Positions 1-12,708 of a DNA stretch of 64,000 nucleotides are shown piece after piece; positions within the stretch are counted from its first letter, which is position 1; each line of letters opens with the position of its first letter. This DNA comes from Eulemur rufifrons (taxonomy: Eukaryota; Chordata; Mammalia; Primates; Lemuridae). The translations under genes were made by a program, and so were the position numbers. A model generated the notes under the pieces. The model saw only the letters and a program-made list of their open reading frames with translations. It made no database searches and was not told where the DNA came from. The stretch spans positions 29,102,738 through 29,166,737 of the forward strand of contig NC_090996.1 of assembly GCF_041146395.1 (NCBI RefSeq), given 5' to 3'.

Positions 1-179
1 ACATCACGCCCTGGGAGGCGGGATCGGGAAGGAGGGGGCCGTGGGGAGGAGGCTCCGCGCCGGAGAGGGAGGAGGTAGGGCGCGCAGTCCCAGCCCAGAG
101 CTTCAAAACAGCCCGGCGGCCTCGCCTCGCGCCCCAGCCCGTCCGTCTGTCCAGCTGCCAGCGCCGCCGCCAGTGCCCG
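1..179 (+). other. EMP2: EMP2 exon 1 (non-coding 5' UTR), 5' end not defined
   Basis: GC-rich sequence ending in a clear donor (cccg|gtgagt, intron starts at 180). It lies on the strand and at the position expected for the untranslated first exon of EMP2, and the stretch from about 100 to 179 resembles what I recall of the human EMP2 leader. No ATG is present in it. The transcription start cannot be fixed: it may lie inside the first ~100 bases or before the window. Confidence 0.75.
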
Positions 180-880
180 GTGAGTTGGGGGCGCGGCCGG
201 GATCCGCGCGCGGGGCGCGGTCGGGGGTCTCGGGGTCACGTGCGCCCGGGCAGCAGGGGCGCGACCTCGCCACTTACTGGACCGTGAGCGGCCCCCGGAA
301 TTGGTGGGGGGCAGGGAGAGGCCCGTGCCGCAGATCTCCAGCCTGCGACGCGCTCGTTCGGGCCCCCGAATGGCACCTCGCCACCCCCGGCCAGCTTCCT
401 TCGCCTTTTGCGCCGAGGCGGGCGGGAAAAGTTCGGGGAGGAGTCGGGGCGGCTCCCCTTGTCCCAGCCAGCCCTACTCCCGACCTCTCGGAGACCAGGG
501 CGGTCCCCAGTGTCGCACGAGGGACCCGGGTGTCCCGGCGCAGCGCCCCCAGTCTCTCCGACCGGGCAGGACTGGCTGAGCCCAGGCGCGGTTGGCGGGT
601 CCTCCCGGGCTGCGCACCCCTCTCGGCCCGGCCGCGGCTCCGGCGCGCCCCCGAGCGGCGAGGAGCGACTTCTCTGGGTCCGGAGCGGTGGAGGGGCCTG
701 GGGGCGCTGCTGGGATGACACCTTTCTCCCTCCCAGCTCTGACGGGGCTTGGGGGGCTTGCAGGAGGCAAGGCCACGCTCATGGGTTCCCGAGCAAGGGG
801 AGGCTAGAGGTCAGAATGTGGACTCTACGCCCTCCCCAAATCCGGCAACCTAAGTACACTCCAGGGAGGTCTTTAAGGTC
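1..880. promoter_or_regulatory. CpG island over EMP2 promoter/first exon
   Basis: High G+C with dense CpG from the window start to about 700, fading by about 880, followed by ordinary intronic sequence. No TATA box is seen upstream of exon 1, as is usual for a CpG-island promoter. The long open frames here on both strands are a by-product of GC richness. Confidence 0.7.
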
Positions 881-1072
881 GTAACGTGGCGCTGACATGT
901 GGACATCGTACGGGGGGGACTGGTGGGAAACACCTGGACTTGGGCGAGACCCCACAGAGCAAAGCTCTCCCTCCAGGCCACAGAGTCCACCCCCTGCTTT
1001 ACAGTAAGGCTGTCAGCCCAGCTTCAGGTTTGGAGAAAGGGTCACTGTCCGCAACCGCAAACTCCCAAGCTG

Positions 1073-1098
1073 GGTGTGTGTGTGTGTGTGTGTGTGTT
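1073..1098. repeat. (TG)n microsatellite
   Basis: Uninterrupted TG dinucleotide run of about 25 bp. Confidence 0.95.
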
Positions 1099-1149
1099 TA
1101 CATGAGCGGCGATCTGGTAACCCAGCTGTGTCTAAGTAAGGGGTTTGGA

Positions 1150-1410
1150 CAAGGACTTAAAGCCTCCAGCTCAAATACTGTGTGATTCCACGTCTATGAA
1201 GCACCTAGAACAGGCACATTCGTAGACAGTAGCATGGTGGTTGCCAGGGGGCGGGAGTGTGTGGGAGTGGGGAGTTAGCAGTTCATGGGTACAGATTTTG
1301 TTGGGGAGGATGAAAAAGTTTAGGGTTAGAGATAGTGGTCATGGTTACACAACATTGTGAATGTATTTAATGCCACTGAATTGTACACGTACAAGTGGTT
1401 AAAATGATAA
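1150..1410 (+). repeat. L1M-type LINE 3' end fragment
   Basis: Carries the recognisable L1M 3' module: 'tgtgattcc', 'ggttgccaggggg', 'catgggtacag', 'gccactgaattgtacac' and 'ggttaaaatga', in order. Related in sequence to the copy at about 23765-24075. Confidence 0.6.
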
Positions 1411-1642
1411 TTACCGCCAGCCCGCTGCTCTTCAATCTGAATCAGTTATAGAAATGCCAAAACTGACACACTGTTGCTGGCCACCTCTCCCTGCAGTTTG
1501 GCCTCTGGATAAGGAAGTCCAGGGAGAATGAGGAAGGGACAGGGTCCTGGTTTCCCCGGTAGCCACTAGCGGGAAGGGTGGCCTCGGAGCTGATGGAGGT
1601 TCCAGGTGCCCTGGTGCGCACCTGTCTTCCCGCTTCTCCCGG

Positions 1643-1680
1643 TGAGCCTCGCCCCGAGCCTCGCCCCGAGCCTCTCCCCT
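1643..1680. repeat. 12-bp tandem repeat, about 3 copies
   Basis: Unit 'gagcctcgcccc' in two exact copies followed by a diverged third. Confidence 0.8.
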
Positions 1681-1682
1681 GA

Positions 1683-1800
1683 GCCGTTTGCAGCAAACTC
1701 CTCCGTTGCAGGTGGGGAAACCCAGGCCAGAGACAAGTCAGTTTGCTCAAGGCCACTGAGCTGTATGTAAGTGCCAAGAGCCAGACTTTGAACCTCCCCC
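1683..1800 (-). repeat. MIR SINE fragment
   Basis: Shows the MIR core in reverse: 'ggtggggaaaccc', 'caaggccactgagctg', then a 'gactttgaacc' end. Confidence 0.6.
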
Positions 1801-2354
1801 TCCCCCTGAGTCCTCCCCCTTTTTCCACTTGGAGATGCCCTGGCGGTTTGTGGGGAATGGGGGGCCGGGGAGGGGACACTTCTGGAGAAAACAGGGCGCA
1901 GCTGCCCGCGGGGGCCTTGGCAAATGCCAAGCCCACAGCCAAGGGAGGGGTGTGGGGGTGGCAGGAAGGTGCGGAACCTGTTTTCCCACTGAGGGTTTTT
2001 GGATCCTGCCACCTCCACCCCCACGGGGACCTGGGGAGTGGGGTCTGAGGCAGAGAGCAGGCCACGTACCCTGAGCCTCCTCTGCCCCCGAAGTGGAGAA
2101 TTGAGATTCGTCTGAAATCCAGAGAACACATTTGTGGTGAAGCCACAGACGTGGCCAGCAAGTGGGGTGGGTGAGGGCAGGGCTACGTGGGAACAGTGGT
2201 GTTAAGAGGGTGGGGCTTGGAGGTGACACTTCCCTGGGGAAGGGGGGTGCACCCTCTCTGGCTGGCACCACCCCAGATCAGGGTCTAGCTGATGAAGGGC
2301 TAACAAGGCGTGGTGGCATTTGACTGGAAAGACAGAGCACATCCATTTAGCACC

Positions 2355-2383
2355 TACACACACACACACATACACACACACAA
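2355..2383. repeat. (CA)n microsatellite
   Basis: CA run with one T interruption. Confidence 0.95.
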
Positions 2384-2797
2384 GTAATAGCACTTAAATC
2401 CTTTATGGGGTCCATTCTTCCCGGAATGGGGGGAATGTTTACCCAGCTTCCTTTTCTCTGCCTCTCACATAAAGGCCACGTGCATATGCGCACTCTCAAT
2501 TTTGCAGCAACAGGTAAATCACAGGGAGGCTCCACCCGCCAGTTTTTCATCCTAGGCGCACACTGACACTCCGCTGCCCTGGCCTCTGCTCTGCCGCCTT
2601 CCTGGTCGGTGGGGGCACAGCCAAGGCCAGTTCTTTGTCACAGTAAACGCCGCCAGACATGACCAGGAAGGGAAGTCTGTCGAGACAAAAATACATAAAT
2701 GCCTTTCCAGGCCAGATGGATGGCGCTGGATTGCTGGCTGATTGGCGAGATTTGTTTGGGAGGCAGGAGGCCAGTCGCCCTCCTGAGGGGGCAGGTA

Positions 2798-2799
<2 letters not shown>

Positions 2800-2829
<30 letters not shown>
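2800..2829. repeat. (TG)n microsatellite
   Basis: Uninterrupted TG run of about 29 bp, opposite in sense to the CA run at 2355. Confidence 0.95.
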
Positions 2830-3504
2830 GCAACACGTGGCTGATTCTCAAGTGGGGCCTCTGACACAGGCTCCGGAGGCTAAGGGGGTTAGGGTGGGCT
2901 CCACCGTGGGGAGCTCCTGGGCCACCACCCAGGCACTGGGATAGGGGTGCTGGCCTCTCCTAGAGGAGTGAGTTAAAGGTCGGCCTTGGGACGCCCGTGC
3001 AGGAGGAGGTGAGAGGGTGTCTTGGGAAAGCAGGCAATTGGCGACGGCAGCTGGCATGGGGGAATAGGGCAGTTGGCATCGTGGGAAGTACTAGAGGCTG
3101 GACTCTTGAGTGACAGCCTCTGCTTGTCCTGGGAGGAACTGGGAGATAGGAGTGGGGGTGGCGGGAAGAGGCTCCCCTCCTTCCCCTAGGAGTGGCGAAG
3201 TCTGGCTCCCTGCAGAGTTAGCCCAAGTACAATTTCAGGAGGACTGTGGCGGGAATCAGACGCATCTGGCTCTTGTTAGAGACAGGCCGAGCGAGGGGGG
3301 AGTCTAAAAATATCAGAGGCAGAGCTGCCACCCAGCGAGAGAGTACAGGCCTGGTAACCTGACACTGGGGCGGAGGCTGGCGGTGGTGACGACACCGCCA
3401 GTGCTGCTCTATTCCAGAGTCACTTGGGCTCTTCCAGGCAGCCAACAGGGTGAGGGCTTCCTGTGTTCAGGGCAGCCGCAGGCTGAGATTGGAGAATTTC
3501 AGAC

Positions 3505-3610
3505 ATATAAGGGCCTTTTAAAGTCCCAGTTTGAAAGCTAGGGACACTCAGAAAGGTGGAGTGACTTGCTCAGGTCACACAGCAAGTGGGCGGCAGACCC
3601 AGGACTAGAT
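3505..3610 (-). repeat. MIR SINE fragment
   Basis: Reverse MIR core: 'gacttgctcaggtcacacagcaagtggg' region followed by 'cagacccaggac'. Confidence 0.6.
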
Positions 3611-5444
3611 CTGGGGCCCAGCTGAGACGTTCAATGGCTAGGAAGTGGTCAGTGGGATTCCAGGCTCAGGTCCCCAGGGTCTGGGGCCCTTTTATGGCAT
3701 GTGTCATCTGTCTAGGATGCTGGATGTCCACGCTCACTCACGTACTGGCGGAGAGTGGTAAACAAGGAGCTATGCTCAGGCAGGAGGTCACTTCCCATTG
3801 GGCACTAGGTCGCTCTCAGGCACAGCTGTTGGGCTCTGGGAATGTTGGCCCGTCTTGGGGCCGGATGTGGGGAGAAGGGAGGCTGGAGAAGAACCGGCTG
3901 AATGAGTCTTTCCCTCCTTCCCGTGCAAAGACACTGTTGGTTTTGTTCACCCAGTATCGCCAGTGCTTAATGAGTAGTTGTGGAACGGAATCATTGCATT
4001 CCCGGGGCTGTCACCATCCTTGGGAAGCTGGGCTTCTAGTGATCTATTTCATAAAAAGGACCCTATAAACTGTTCCAGTTTCCTGCCCTCCATGAGCAGG
4101 CTAGATGACATCAGCTTCTAGAAGCTTCCTAGAACCCTGGGTCCAGAGCTGAGAGAGGGGTCACCAGAGTGATATTTGGCACCAAGATTGTCCTGAGAAA
4201 TCTGGGATGCACAATAGTCATCACCATGCAGGACAGAAAGACGGACAAGCTAAGTCCCTCAGTTCAGACAGTTCATCGTCCAAGGTCAAGGTTTTCCCAA
4301 TAGGAAAGTTGCTCGATCTGAAGATTTCTCTTTCTGATACTCTGATCACAAACTTCTCGAGTGAACTGTCTTTCCTTAAAATGAAATTAATAAAAAAAAA
4401 GTAGTGAATAAATATGACCCAAAGTTGTCTCGTTAGTCTTATGAATGTTTCCCCAGGCGTGTTACTGCCGACGGTGTGCGAGATAATTGCACAAAACCTG
4501 CAGCTGAGTGTAAAGAGAAAAAACAATAATTACATATTTTTCTTGGTTGTTTTTTTTGGGGGGGGGGGAAGCAAGTAGCACACAAAGCCGTGGTTTCACA
4601 GATACTGCTGCTTAGGTTGAAATGAAAGTCGATGCTTTAAACTTTAAAACATTTTTTTTTAATAATTAAAGAATTTGCTTCATAAGCACAGGTGGTCCTT
4701 GGGTTTGGCAAACATCTTAGTACCGGAGTGACTGCCTTTTGGGAGATGGTATCGTAACAGGACTGGGATGGGCGAGTTTCACTCTTGATAGCATGACTCA
4801 TCCTGAAATATCTACGAGCTCCGCCTACAAGCCCCTCTTTGCAAAGACGCCCCCAGTGTTCAGCTCCAGACTGAGACCGACCACTTAGCTGCCGAGGGAG
4901 TCTCTTCATCTTTAATGAAGATCATGGTTCCACCCCATGACCTGCGCTGGTTGTTCGGAGGATCAGAGGGGATGACATATTGATGTACGTGGAAGTGGCT
5001 TGAAATGTTTGTGGTTTGCTTGAATCAAAGGAAGGCCGAGGGAGGGGCTGCCTTGCCCACTTTAATCTCGAGGAGTATTATTAAGCTGCTTTGTGCTCTG
5101 GCAATACAAAGGGAGGGAGGCGGGCTGGGAGGGCAGAGGGAGGGAGGCGTAGTGTGGGGAGGGCTTCCCTTCCACATCCCCAAGGACCCCGCCAAGGAGG
5201 CAGGTGCGAAGATATTCGCAGAGCATTGCTGGAACGAAAAAGAAAAAAAGAGAAAGAGAGAGAGAAGAAGAAAGAAAAAAGTGGAAGCAAATGAAATGTC
5301 CATTTGGCCACTTTGCAGAATATTTGACAGCAGTTGAAAAGAACACGGTTCGTCCACGGGCACCAATGTGGAAAGGGCTCTGTGGCATTATGGAATTAAA
5401 ACAAAACCAAGTAGCAAAGCAATATGGAAAAATGTTCTATTTAT

Positions 5445-5479
5445 GTAAACATAAACAGAATTTCTTATGTTATGTTTAC
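5445..5479. promoter_or_regulatory. Inverted pair of forkhead (FOX) motifs
   Basis: GTAAACA at 5445-5451 and TGTTTAC at 5473-5479, inverted around a 21-bp spacer, in a stretch with no recognised repeat. Forkhead factors of the FOXA type bind this core. A role as an EMP2 intronic enhancer is only a guess. Confidence 0.3.
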
Positions 5480-6119
5480 ACGAGGAACAATGTCTGGAAG
5501 GGTACACCAGAATGGATGGATGTGCTTGTCTCTGATGAGAGAGGAGGGAAGGAGCCGCACGGGCAGGGTAAAGACTTTTCTGTAACCAAGAGAATAGCAT
5601 CGTCAGTTGCCTCTTTCCCTAAACTTCAGTGAGAATGAAATAGTCGCCCCTAAATCCGGTGAGCAATGGGGGTTGTGCAGGTGTGAGGGCAGCAAGGTCG
5701 GATGACATATTTGGCGGTGGGGTGTCAGATGGCTTGCATGGCGGAGGCTCCCTAGACAGAGAGACCAGTTTGGGACTCTTTTGGAAATCCAGGGACAAGG
5801 ACATGGTGACTGATCTGAGGTGGTGTCGTCCAGCACTCCCTCTCGAACATCACATTGTGGATTCCTAATAGGCATGATGAGTGTCCCGTCTGGGTGCGGT
5901 TAATAGATGTTAACAATGGTTTGGACACAAGGCGCCGATGGCGGGTTCACTGGGTCATGTTAATGGGGCAGTTATGAAATCCAGGGGAAGGTGCCTGGGA
6001 AGCCCCTGGGAACGGGAGTCCAGGGCTTCGAAGAGAATTCCAGGAGACAGGTAAAAAGACCTGGGTCTCAAACTGTTTTAGGTTGATATTTTGGGGTTGG
6101 CAAAAGTGACTTAGATTTT

Positions 6120-6242
6120 ACCAATGTTATCAGTAGTGGTAATAATAATAATTATCGTTACTCTTGGTTCAGCATTTATGGAGTGCAAAGCTGTGTGCTG
6201 GGCCACGGGTTTTACATCCCTTCCCTCATTTAAAATGAACAA
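6120..6242 (-). repeat. MIR SINE fragment
   Basis: Reverse MIR 3' part: 'taataataataatta', 'agcatttatggagtgc', 'gtgctgggcca', 'ttacatcccttccctca'. It is interrupted at its end by the Alu starting at 6246. Confidence 0.6.
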
Positions 6243-6245
6243 CCA

Positions 6246-6737
<492 letters not shown>

Positions 6738-6799
6738 CTACTTAAAATTCATCAGTAGTTTCAATTGCTCCTAAATTAAAGCAACAGATCCCAGGGCTT

Positions 6800-6935
6800 G
6801 GAGGTCCTTGGCTGGGTACCCCTTAGAATCCCCTGGGCAGTCTGGGTAAAATGCCACTTCCCAGTCCCCACCTGAAAGCCACAACATCAGAATCTCTGGA
6901 GGCCGGGGCCAGGGCACGGGGAGTTTTCGAGGTGC
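6800..6935. repeat. hAT-Charlie MITE fragment (MER20/MER58-like)
   Basis: Degenerate copy of the 'tagaatcccctggg ... aatctctggaggc ... ggggcc' pattern common to small hAT-Charlie elements. Subfamily uncertain. Confidence 0.4.
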
Positions 6936-7889
6936 CCCTGGTGCTGTTGGTGTGGGACCCGCTGGCCTGGCCCCTTCTGGATTTTCACTGTGTCCAGGTG
7001 CCGGCTTGCTCCAGCCCCTGCCTGCCTTTGCTCCAGCTCTTCATCCTCTCCACCGCTGCTTCCACCTGCTCTGCCCTCTCTCCTCCTCCTTCCACGTTCT
7101 CTTCTGCTGTTTGTCCAACTAATTCTCTTTGATCTTTAAGACTCGCACCATTTCTTTATGGTCGCCGTCTAACCCCAGGTTAAGTCCGATTTTCTCTTTG
7201 CCATTATTCCTGATGGCATTTGTTTAAGCCCGGCAAGGGCTGGAGGGCACAGCTTGAGTTCCCATCTGTTGAGTTCACTGGGACACCCCCAACATCTGTC
7301 AGCGTCCCCCCAGCATCGCAGCGGACCCAGGGGAGAGATACGGAAGGGAGGCCCAAGCCTTGGGTGAGCAATGGGCCGGAGGCTGCAGGGGTGAGTGGAG
7401 TGGGTGGGGCGGTGGGAGTGTTTGGGAGGTCCCTGGGGTCAGGCCAGCTGCCCCCTCTCCCTCCTGCAGTTGGCTCTGCCTGGAGCTGCATCAGGCATGG
7501 TCAGTGCCGTGTATACCAGCGTGACACGGGGTCACATTCCTCCAGGCCAGAGCCCGAAAGAGACTTAATCTATCAACACACCCAGGGAGGGGTCCACACA
7601 CCGGCAGGCACTGGGGGGTGATTTCTATAGCATACAGGTGGTGCTGACCACTAATATGCTCGTATTCATTCCAAAGCGTGTTACTGAAATGCCACTCGGC
7701 GAGCGATGCTGCTTTCCCACTTGTGATGCGCTTTGGGACATGAATCCATCTCAGCTTAATGCGTTTTAAAGAAAACTGTGGGTAATGAGTAGAGCAGGTG
7801 GTGCACAGAGAAGGGGGAAATGGCCACAGTGGTGGAGGTGACACTCGGTGCCCACCCTGTTCCCTTCACTGCATAATGTGCCCGTCTCC

Positions 7890-8130
7890 TCGGCGATGAC
7901 TCACAGCTTCTTCTCCGGAGAATTTCGAGAAGCCCCTCCCAGAGATGCCTGGGAGGTCACGCTCCCATCCCCCTTCCGGGGCCAACACTCAGCAGAGGCC
8001 TGCGGGGCGGGGCAGGGCGGGCCGGTAAGAGCCCGGCCCCGTTGCCTGGGGCCGGACGAACTGCTGCTGTCCACTCCCCGGAGCTCCCTGGAGGGCCAGG
8101 CCGAGCTGGACTTCAGCCGAACCCACTTCT
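7890..8130. promoter_or_regulatory. GC-rich intronic stretch with AP-1 motif
   Basis: Consensus AP-1 site TGACTCA at 7897-7903, followed within about 120 bp by a GC-box cluster ('ggggcggggcagggcggg') and raised CpG. No repeat was recognised here. It could be an intronic enhancer or minor promoter; no direct evidence of activity. Confidence 0.3.
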
Positions 8131-8999
8131 TTGCTGGCCTCTTCCCCCCTGGCGTCCCGCTTCCCCCACTTCCTCCTCCGTTTCACCGAAGAGCCTCCTT
8201 CAGAAAATCCCTAAGGACAGAATCCACACCCCACTCCGCCTCTAGGTAACCGACGTGAGACCTAAGACGTGACTTTCAGGGCTGGACATGGGGGGTGCAG
8301 CTTTAATGCCACCCTCTCCTTGTGCCAGGGAGGAACTGCGGTCCGGTTAGCAGGTGTGACTTGCCCCAGGGTACCAGGTGGCTGCGGCAGGGCCGGGCAG
8401 GGCCGATTGGAGGAAACAGAAGATAAAAGAGAGCCAGTGAGTTTTCATTACTCAATGGTCTGTGCGTGGACCGGGTGTACCTTCTAGCCACAGGGTCGTG
8501 GTCCTGGTGTTGGGAAAACCTCCCAGAAAGAAGGTTGCATGAGGAAAGGATCCATTCACCTCTCTAGTCCTGAGCAGTCGGAGAGAAACCTGTGAATTGG
8601 CAGCTTCTACTTGTTTTACATACACATGTAAATACACATAATATATAAATGTAGTATGTAAAATGGGTATATGTGCATGTCTGTGTGGGTATGCACTGTG
8701 CTCCACCTCAGTGCACGCTGAATGTTATCATTTAAGGACCCATGAAAGGGTTACCTGGTGGTTTGCAATCCTTGCTGTTTATTGGACTCACCTGGGCAGC
8801 TTTTAACAAAAGAGAGGTTCTGATTTAACGGTCGAGAGAGACGCTCCAGGCGTGTGCTCTTGCACTTCCTGCAGCCTGGATTCTCGGCAGCCTCAGTGTT
8901 GCCATGAACTGGTCGTGCCCAAGACTAAGCTGTGCTTTCTGTGTCTTGCTCCGGGTATTCTAGAGCCCTGGGCTTGGTTAGGCAAGGTGGTGGCCGGGG

Positions 9000-9125
9000 G
9001 TGCCACTGCTCACACCCCAGTTCTGCCACTTACCGGTGGTGGGACCTTCGGCGAGCCACCTAACCTCTCTGCCCCTCCGTGTGCTCATCTGTATGAGGGG
9101 GACTGTGATGAACCTAAAAAGACAG
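9000..9125 (+). repeat. MIR SINE fragment
   Basis: Forward MIR core: 'agttctgccacttac', 'gagccacctaacctctctg', 'cctccgtgtgctcatctgta'. Confidence 0.65.
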
Positions 9126-9799
9126 TATTCTGATTAGACAGTATCTCGAATGCCTCGTTCCTCAGGTCCCCCCTTGAGTTTGTAGTATCTTGTGCCACAC
9201 ACAGCAGGGGTCCTTGGATGACCCTGGTGGGACATGAATCAAAGGGAGGCTTTGGTTTGCTCTACCAGGGCAGTCTGGCCCCAGCAGTCCCCTTGGGGGG
9301 AACCCAGGTCTCCCCACTTTGCCTTTTCCTGGGGGGGTGTTGAGGCTCCTAGAGAACCAGTGTCGCTTCCTGCCGGAGCCCCACCTGGACCGTGAGCCCC
9401 CATGGCTGTCCTTCTCCCCTCAAGCCTCCTTGCCTTCTGCCCCTGCTCCTCCCTGGGCATGTGGGTGGAACCCCTGGCACACTCGCCCAGGTGTGTTGGG
9501 GGCCTAGCCTGAGCCCCTGCCCACCCCCTCCCAGCAGCCTCCCTGGTGCTGTTTCTGCAGTTTGCAAGCAGGAGACCAGGAGCTGGGAGTTGTTCGTGCT
9601 CTTGCACTCAGAAGACCCAGCTGGAGGCTGCGGGGCTCCCACGGGGGAGGAGGACACTGTGCCTTCAGGTCGAGTCCCCTCACCCCAGATTCCCCCTGTG
9701 TTCACCTCCTGCCGGCTCTGGAGGCTCAAGGCATCCTGGGGAGTCCTGGAGTGGGAAGAAAGATGCCCCCCAAAAGTCTCCATCCTTTGCCCCACGGAT

Positions 9800-10105
9800 A
9801 GGCATTTGAGGATGTACCGTGCTGGGCAGGGGCCACAGCAGTGATGGGACGGACATAAATCCCCACTCTAGGGAGCTCCCAGTGCAGAGGGACAAGACAG
9901 AAAAAAGAAGTGAGTAGAGAGAAATTAGAGTATAGCGGATGGCGTTCAGTGGTTGGAGAGGAGATGAGGGCAGGCCGCTTGCTCAGACAGAAGACCTGGG
10001 GAAGCTTCTCCAAGGAGGTGACTTTGGAGTTGAGTCTGAATGAAAAGAAGAAGCCAGTCATGCCAAGATCTAAGAACTTTCCAGACAGAGGGAACAGCTT
10101 GTGCA
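9800..10105 (-). repeat. L2 LINE 3' end fragment
   Basis: Reverse L2 pattern: 'gtgctgggcaggggccacagcagtgatg', 'gggagctcccagtgcag', 'ctccaaggaggtgac', 'agacagagggaacagc ttgtgcaaag'. Confidence 0.55.
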
Positions 10106-10482
10106 AAGGTGCCGCTTCCCTGGGGGGTGGGGGACAGGCTTGGTTTTTTGGATACTGAACCATCCCCACGGTTCTTCTGAGCTCTCCATGAGGGCGGGGA
10201 CCCCGGAGTCCCTGTCTTCACGCCCTGCCGTAGCGCCTACAAAGAACCTCGCGCCTTCTGTGTACTCCGGGAACACGCAGATGGACAGGAGGCTGGAAAA
10301 TGGGGGCACACGTGTTCCACCTCGTGGGGTGTCCCGAGAGGTGGAGCTGGGTGGTGGCTTGTAGGTGGGGCACGGTCTGAGAGTTAAGGGGCTCCTGGCC
10401 CAGATCAGCCCCTTCCAGCTCAAGACCCTGAATCCTGACCCGTGGTTTCTACCTTCCCTCCCTCAGCCGGGGCCACCGAGAG

Positions 10483-11135
10483 CTCTTAGGTCATGGTGTC
10501 CTTGTGGCATTAGATCCATAATTCATCACATTTTAATATAGTCACAGATATGTGCGACCATCACCACCATCAATTTTAGAATATTTTCATCACCCCAAAG
10601 AGAAACCCCCTACCCTTTAGATAACTCCTCCCCCATCTTCCCCGTCCCCGCCAGCCCTCACCAACCCCTCATCCACTTTCTGACTCTGTGGATCTGCCCA
10701 TTCAGGACATGTCACATAAATAGCATTGTGCACCACGTGACCTTTCGTGCCTGGCTTCTTTCTCGGAGCACGTGTCCTCCAGGTCCATCCCTGCGGTAGC
10801 GGGTGTCGGTGCTCTGTTCCTTTTTATGGCTGAATAATATTCCCCACGTGGACGTGCACGTTGTATGCACCTGTTCACCCACTGCTGGATGCGTGGGCTG
10901 TTACCGCCGTTGACAGCGGTGAGTAACGCTGCTGTAAACACCGTGTGCAAGTTTGTGTGGAGCTGGGCTTCATTTCCCTTGGGTACATATCCAAGAGGGA
11001 TTGCTGGGTCACAGGGTCACTCTGTGTTCAGTTGTTTGAGGGACTGCCAGGCTGTTTTCCGCAGCGGCTGTACTGTTCTACATTCCCACCAGCAGAGCAT
11101 GAGGGCTTCTATTTCTCTGCTTCCCCCGGTTTTAA
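10483..11135 (-). repeat. L1M-type LINE fragment
   Basis: Reverse L1M pattern: 'accatcaccaccat', 'atcaccccaaagagaaacccc', 'ttttatggctgaataatattcc', 'gggattgctgggtcac', 'gggactgccaggctgtttt', 'cattcccaccagcagag'. Confidence 0.75.
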
Positions 11136-12343
11136 TTTAATGCTTAGCCCTGTCCTTGTTTCTAGCTCCTAGGAAGCTCCCAGTGGTGGAATTTCTATAG
11201 GCCTAGACCAGGTTTCTGGGGGCCAGGGCTCCTGGGTTTAAGCTGGGCCCCACCGGAGTTCTGGGACAGGCTGGGCCCAGGCCAGGGGCGGCTGAGGTGG
11301 AAGGAAGGGAAGGCACAGGCTCTGTGGTTGCCTGGGTGGAGACCACCGAAGACAGAGTTGGCATCAGAGCTTTCTTTAGTGCTGTTTTCGGCACGGGGGG
11401 ATTCACGGTGCTGCAGTGAGTTTAGATGGCTCTGTCATCAAGTGCCACAAAGCGTCCCTTTTCAATGCCCTTTCAACTCTTCTGATTCCTTCCAGGGGCA
11501 AACTGGTGCTATGGCGTTCAGTGCCCTCCGACTCTTGTTTTCCCTCTTTAGCCAGGTCTCCGGCTTAGTTTCTTTGGCAGGAAACAGCATCAAACCAGAA
11601 TTTGTGAACTTTTTTTTGGGGGGGATGCTATTTATTTTCATAATCAATTTCTATTTATGGCAAGTGATGCTGATTTTCCATTCCCAGGGAAATGGAAAAC
11701 CAAAAGGTTTCTCTTTAAAATGCATGTATGTATGTTACCAAGTGGTTAGAGAGGCACATGACTGAGTTTCGGAGCCCTTGTTCTAAAGTTTAGGGCCTGA
11801 CGATCAGATGTGATAGTGGACGGTGCTGAGGTCCGTAGCCCTGCGGCACGTAGGGGTGGAAACTGGGTGCTAGAAAAATAATGCAGGCAGAGGCTGGGGG
11901 CAGGGGTGGTTCTAATGTCACACGGCGCCTTTCAGCTGAGACTGCATGAGTGTGCGATTCCCATTGTGTTGGGGCAGTTTCCCAATCCCACGGCCGGACA
12001 ATGTCATTGCTACAGACGCAACATCGTCAGCGGCGCTCCAGTGGGAAGGGTGAGATTTTGGGGGTGGGGGCGGAGGGGGTGCCTTTCTTTCCAGCATGGC
12101 CACCTACAGCCCCCACAGGCATGCCGGTGGGGAAATGTTACTGGGGGACTCCAAGTTCATGGGAACGGCTCCCCAGCTCAGAAATGCTACCCACGGTGCT
12201 GGCTCCGCATCTGCCCTGGTCTTGAATTTTTTGTAGTGGGATTCCTTTCTGTTGGTGCCCTCCGAGTCTGCAGTTAAGGGGCGTGACCTGCCAGCTGTTA
12301 GGTTGGTGAATCCATATGGGCTGGGTACCCCAGTGGAGAGGTG

Positions 12344-12708
12344 CTGTACTAGTCAGGGTTCCACAGAGAAACAGAACCAATATGCACATACTTAGATTTA
12401 TTTTAAGGAATTGGCTCATGTGATTATGCAGGCTGGCAAGTTCAAAATCTGCAGCGTGAGCCGGCAGGCTGGAGACCCGGGGAAGAGCTGATGCTGAAGT
12501 CCAAGGCTGGCAGAATTCCTTCCTGCTTGGAGGAAGTCCACCCTTTGTGCTATCCGGGCCTTCAACTGATTGGGTGAGGCCCACCCACTTGCGGGAGCAC
12601 CACTTCTTAACTTAGAGTCCACTGATTCAACTGTGAATCTCATCCCAGAACATCCTCAGAGAAACGCTGTGGCCCAGGCAGGGTGACACATGAAATGAAC
12701 CATCTCAG
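12344..12708 (-). mobile_element. Solo LTR, MLT2-like (ERVL class), non-coding
   Basis: Reverse LTR with 'actagtcagggttcc', 'agaaacagaaccaat', 'ggaattggctcatgtgatta', 'cttcaactgattgggtgaggccc' and a 'gacacatgaaatgaacca' end. No internal retroviral sequence accompanies it. Subfamily by eye only. Confidence 0.6.

Noticed and set aside
41..884. Several long open frames on both strands in the first 0.9 kb
   Set aside because: CpG-island GC richness removes stop codons; some use GTG or similar starts, and exon 1 of EMP2 has no ATG.
5218..5290. Lys/Arg/Glu-rich frame (KKKKREREREEERKK)
   Set aside because: Simply a purine (GA/AAAG) low-complexity tract.
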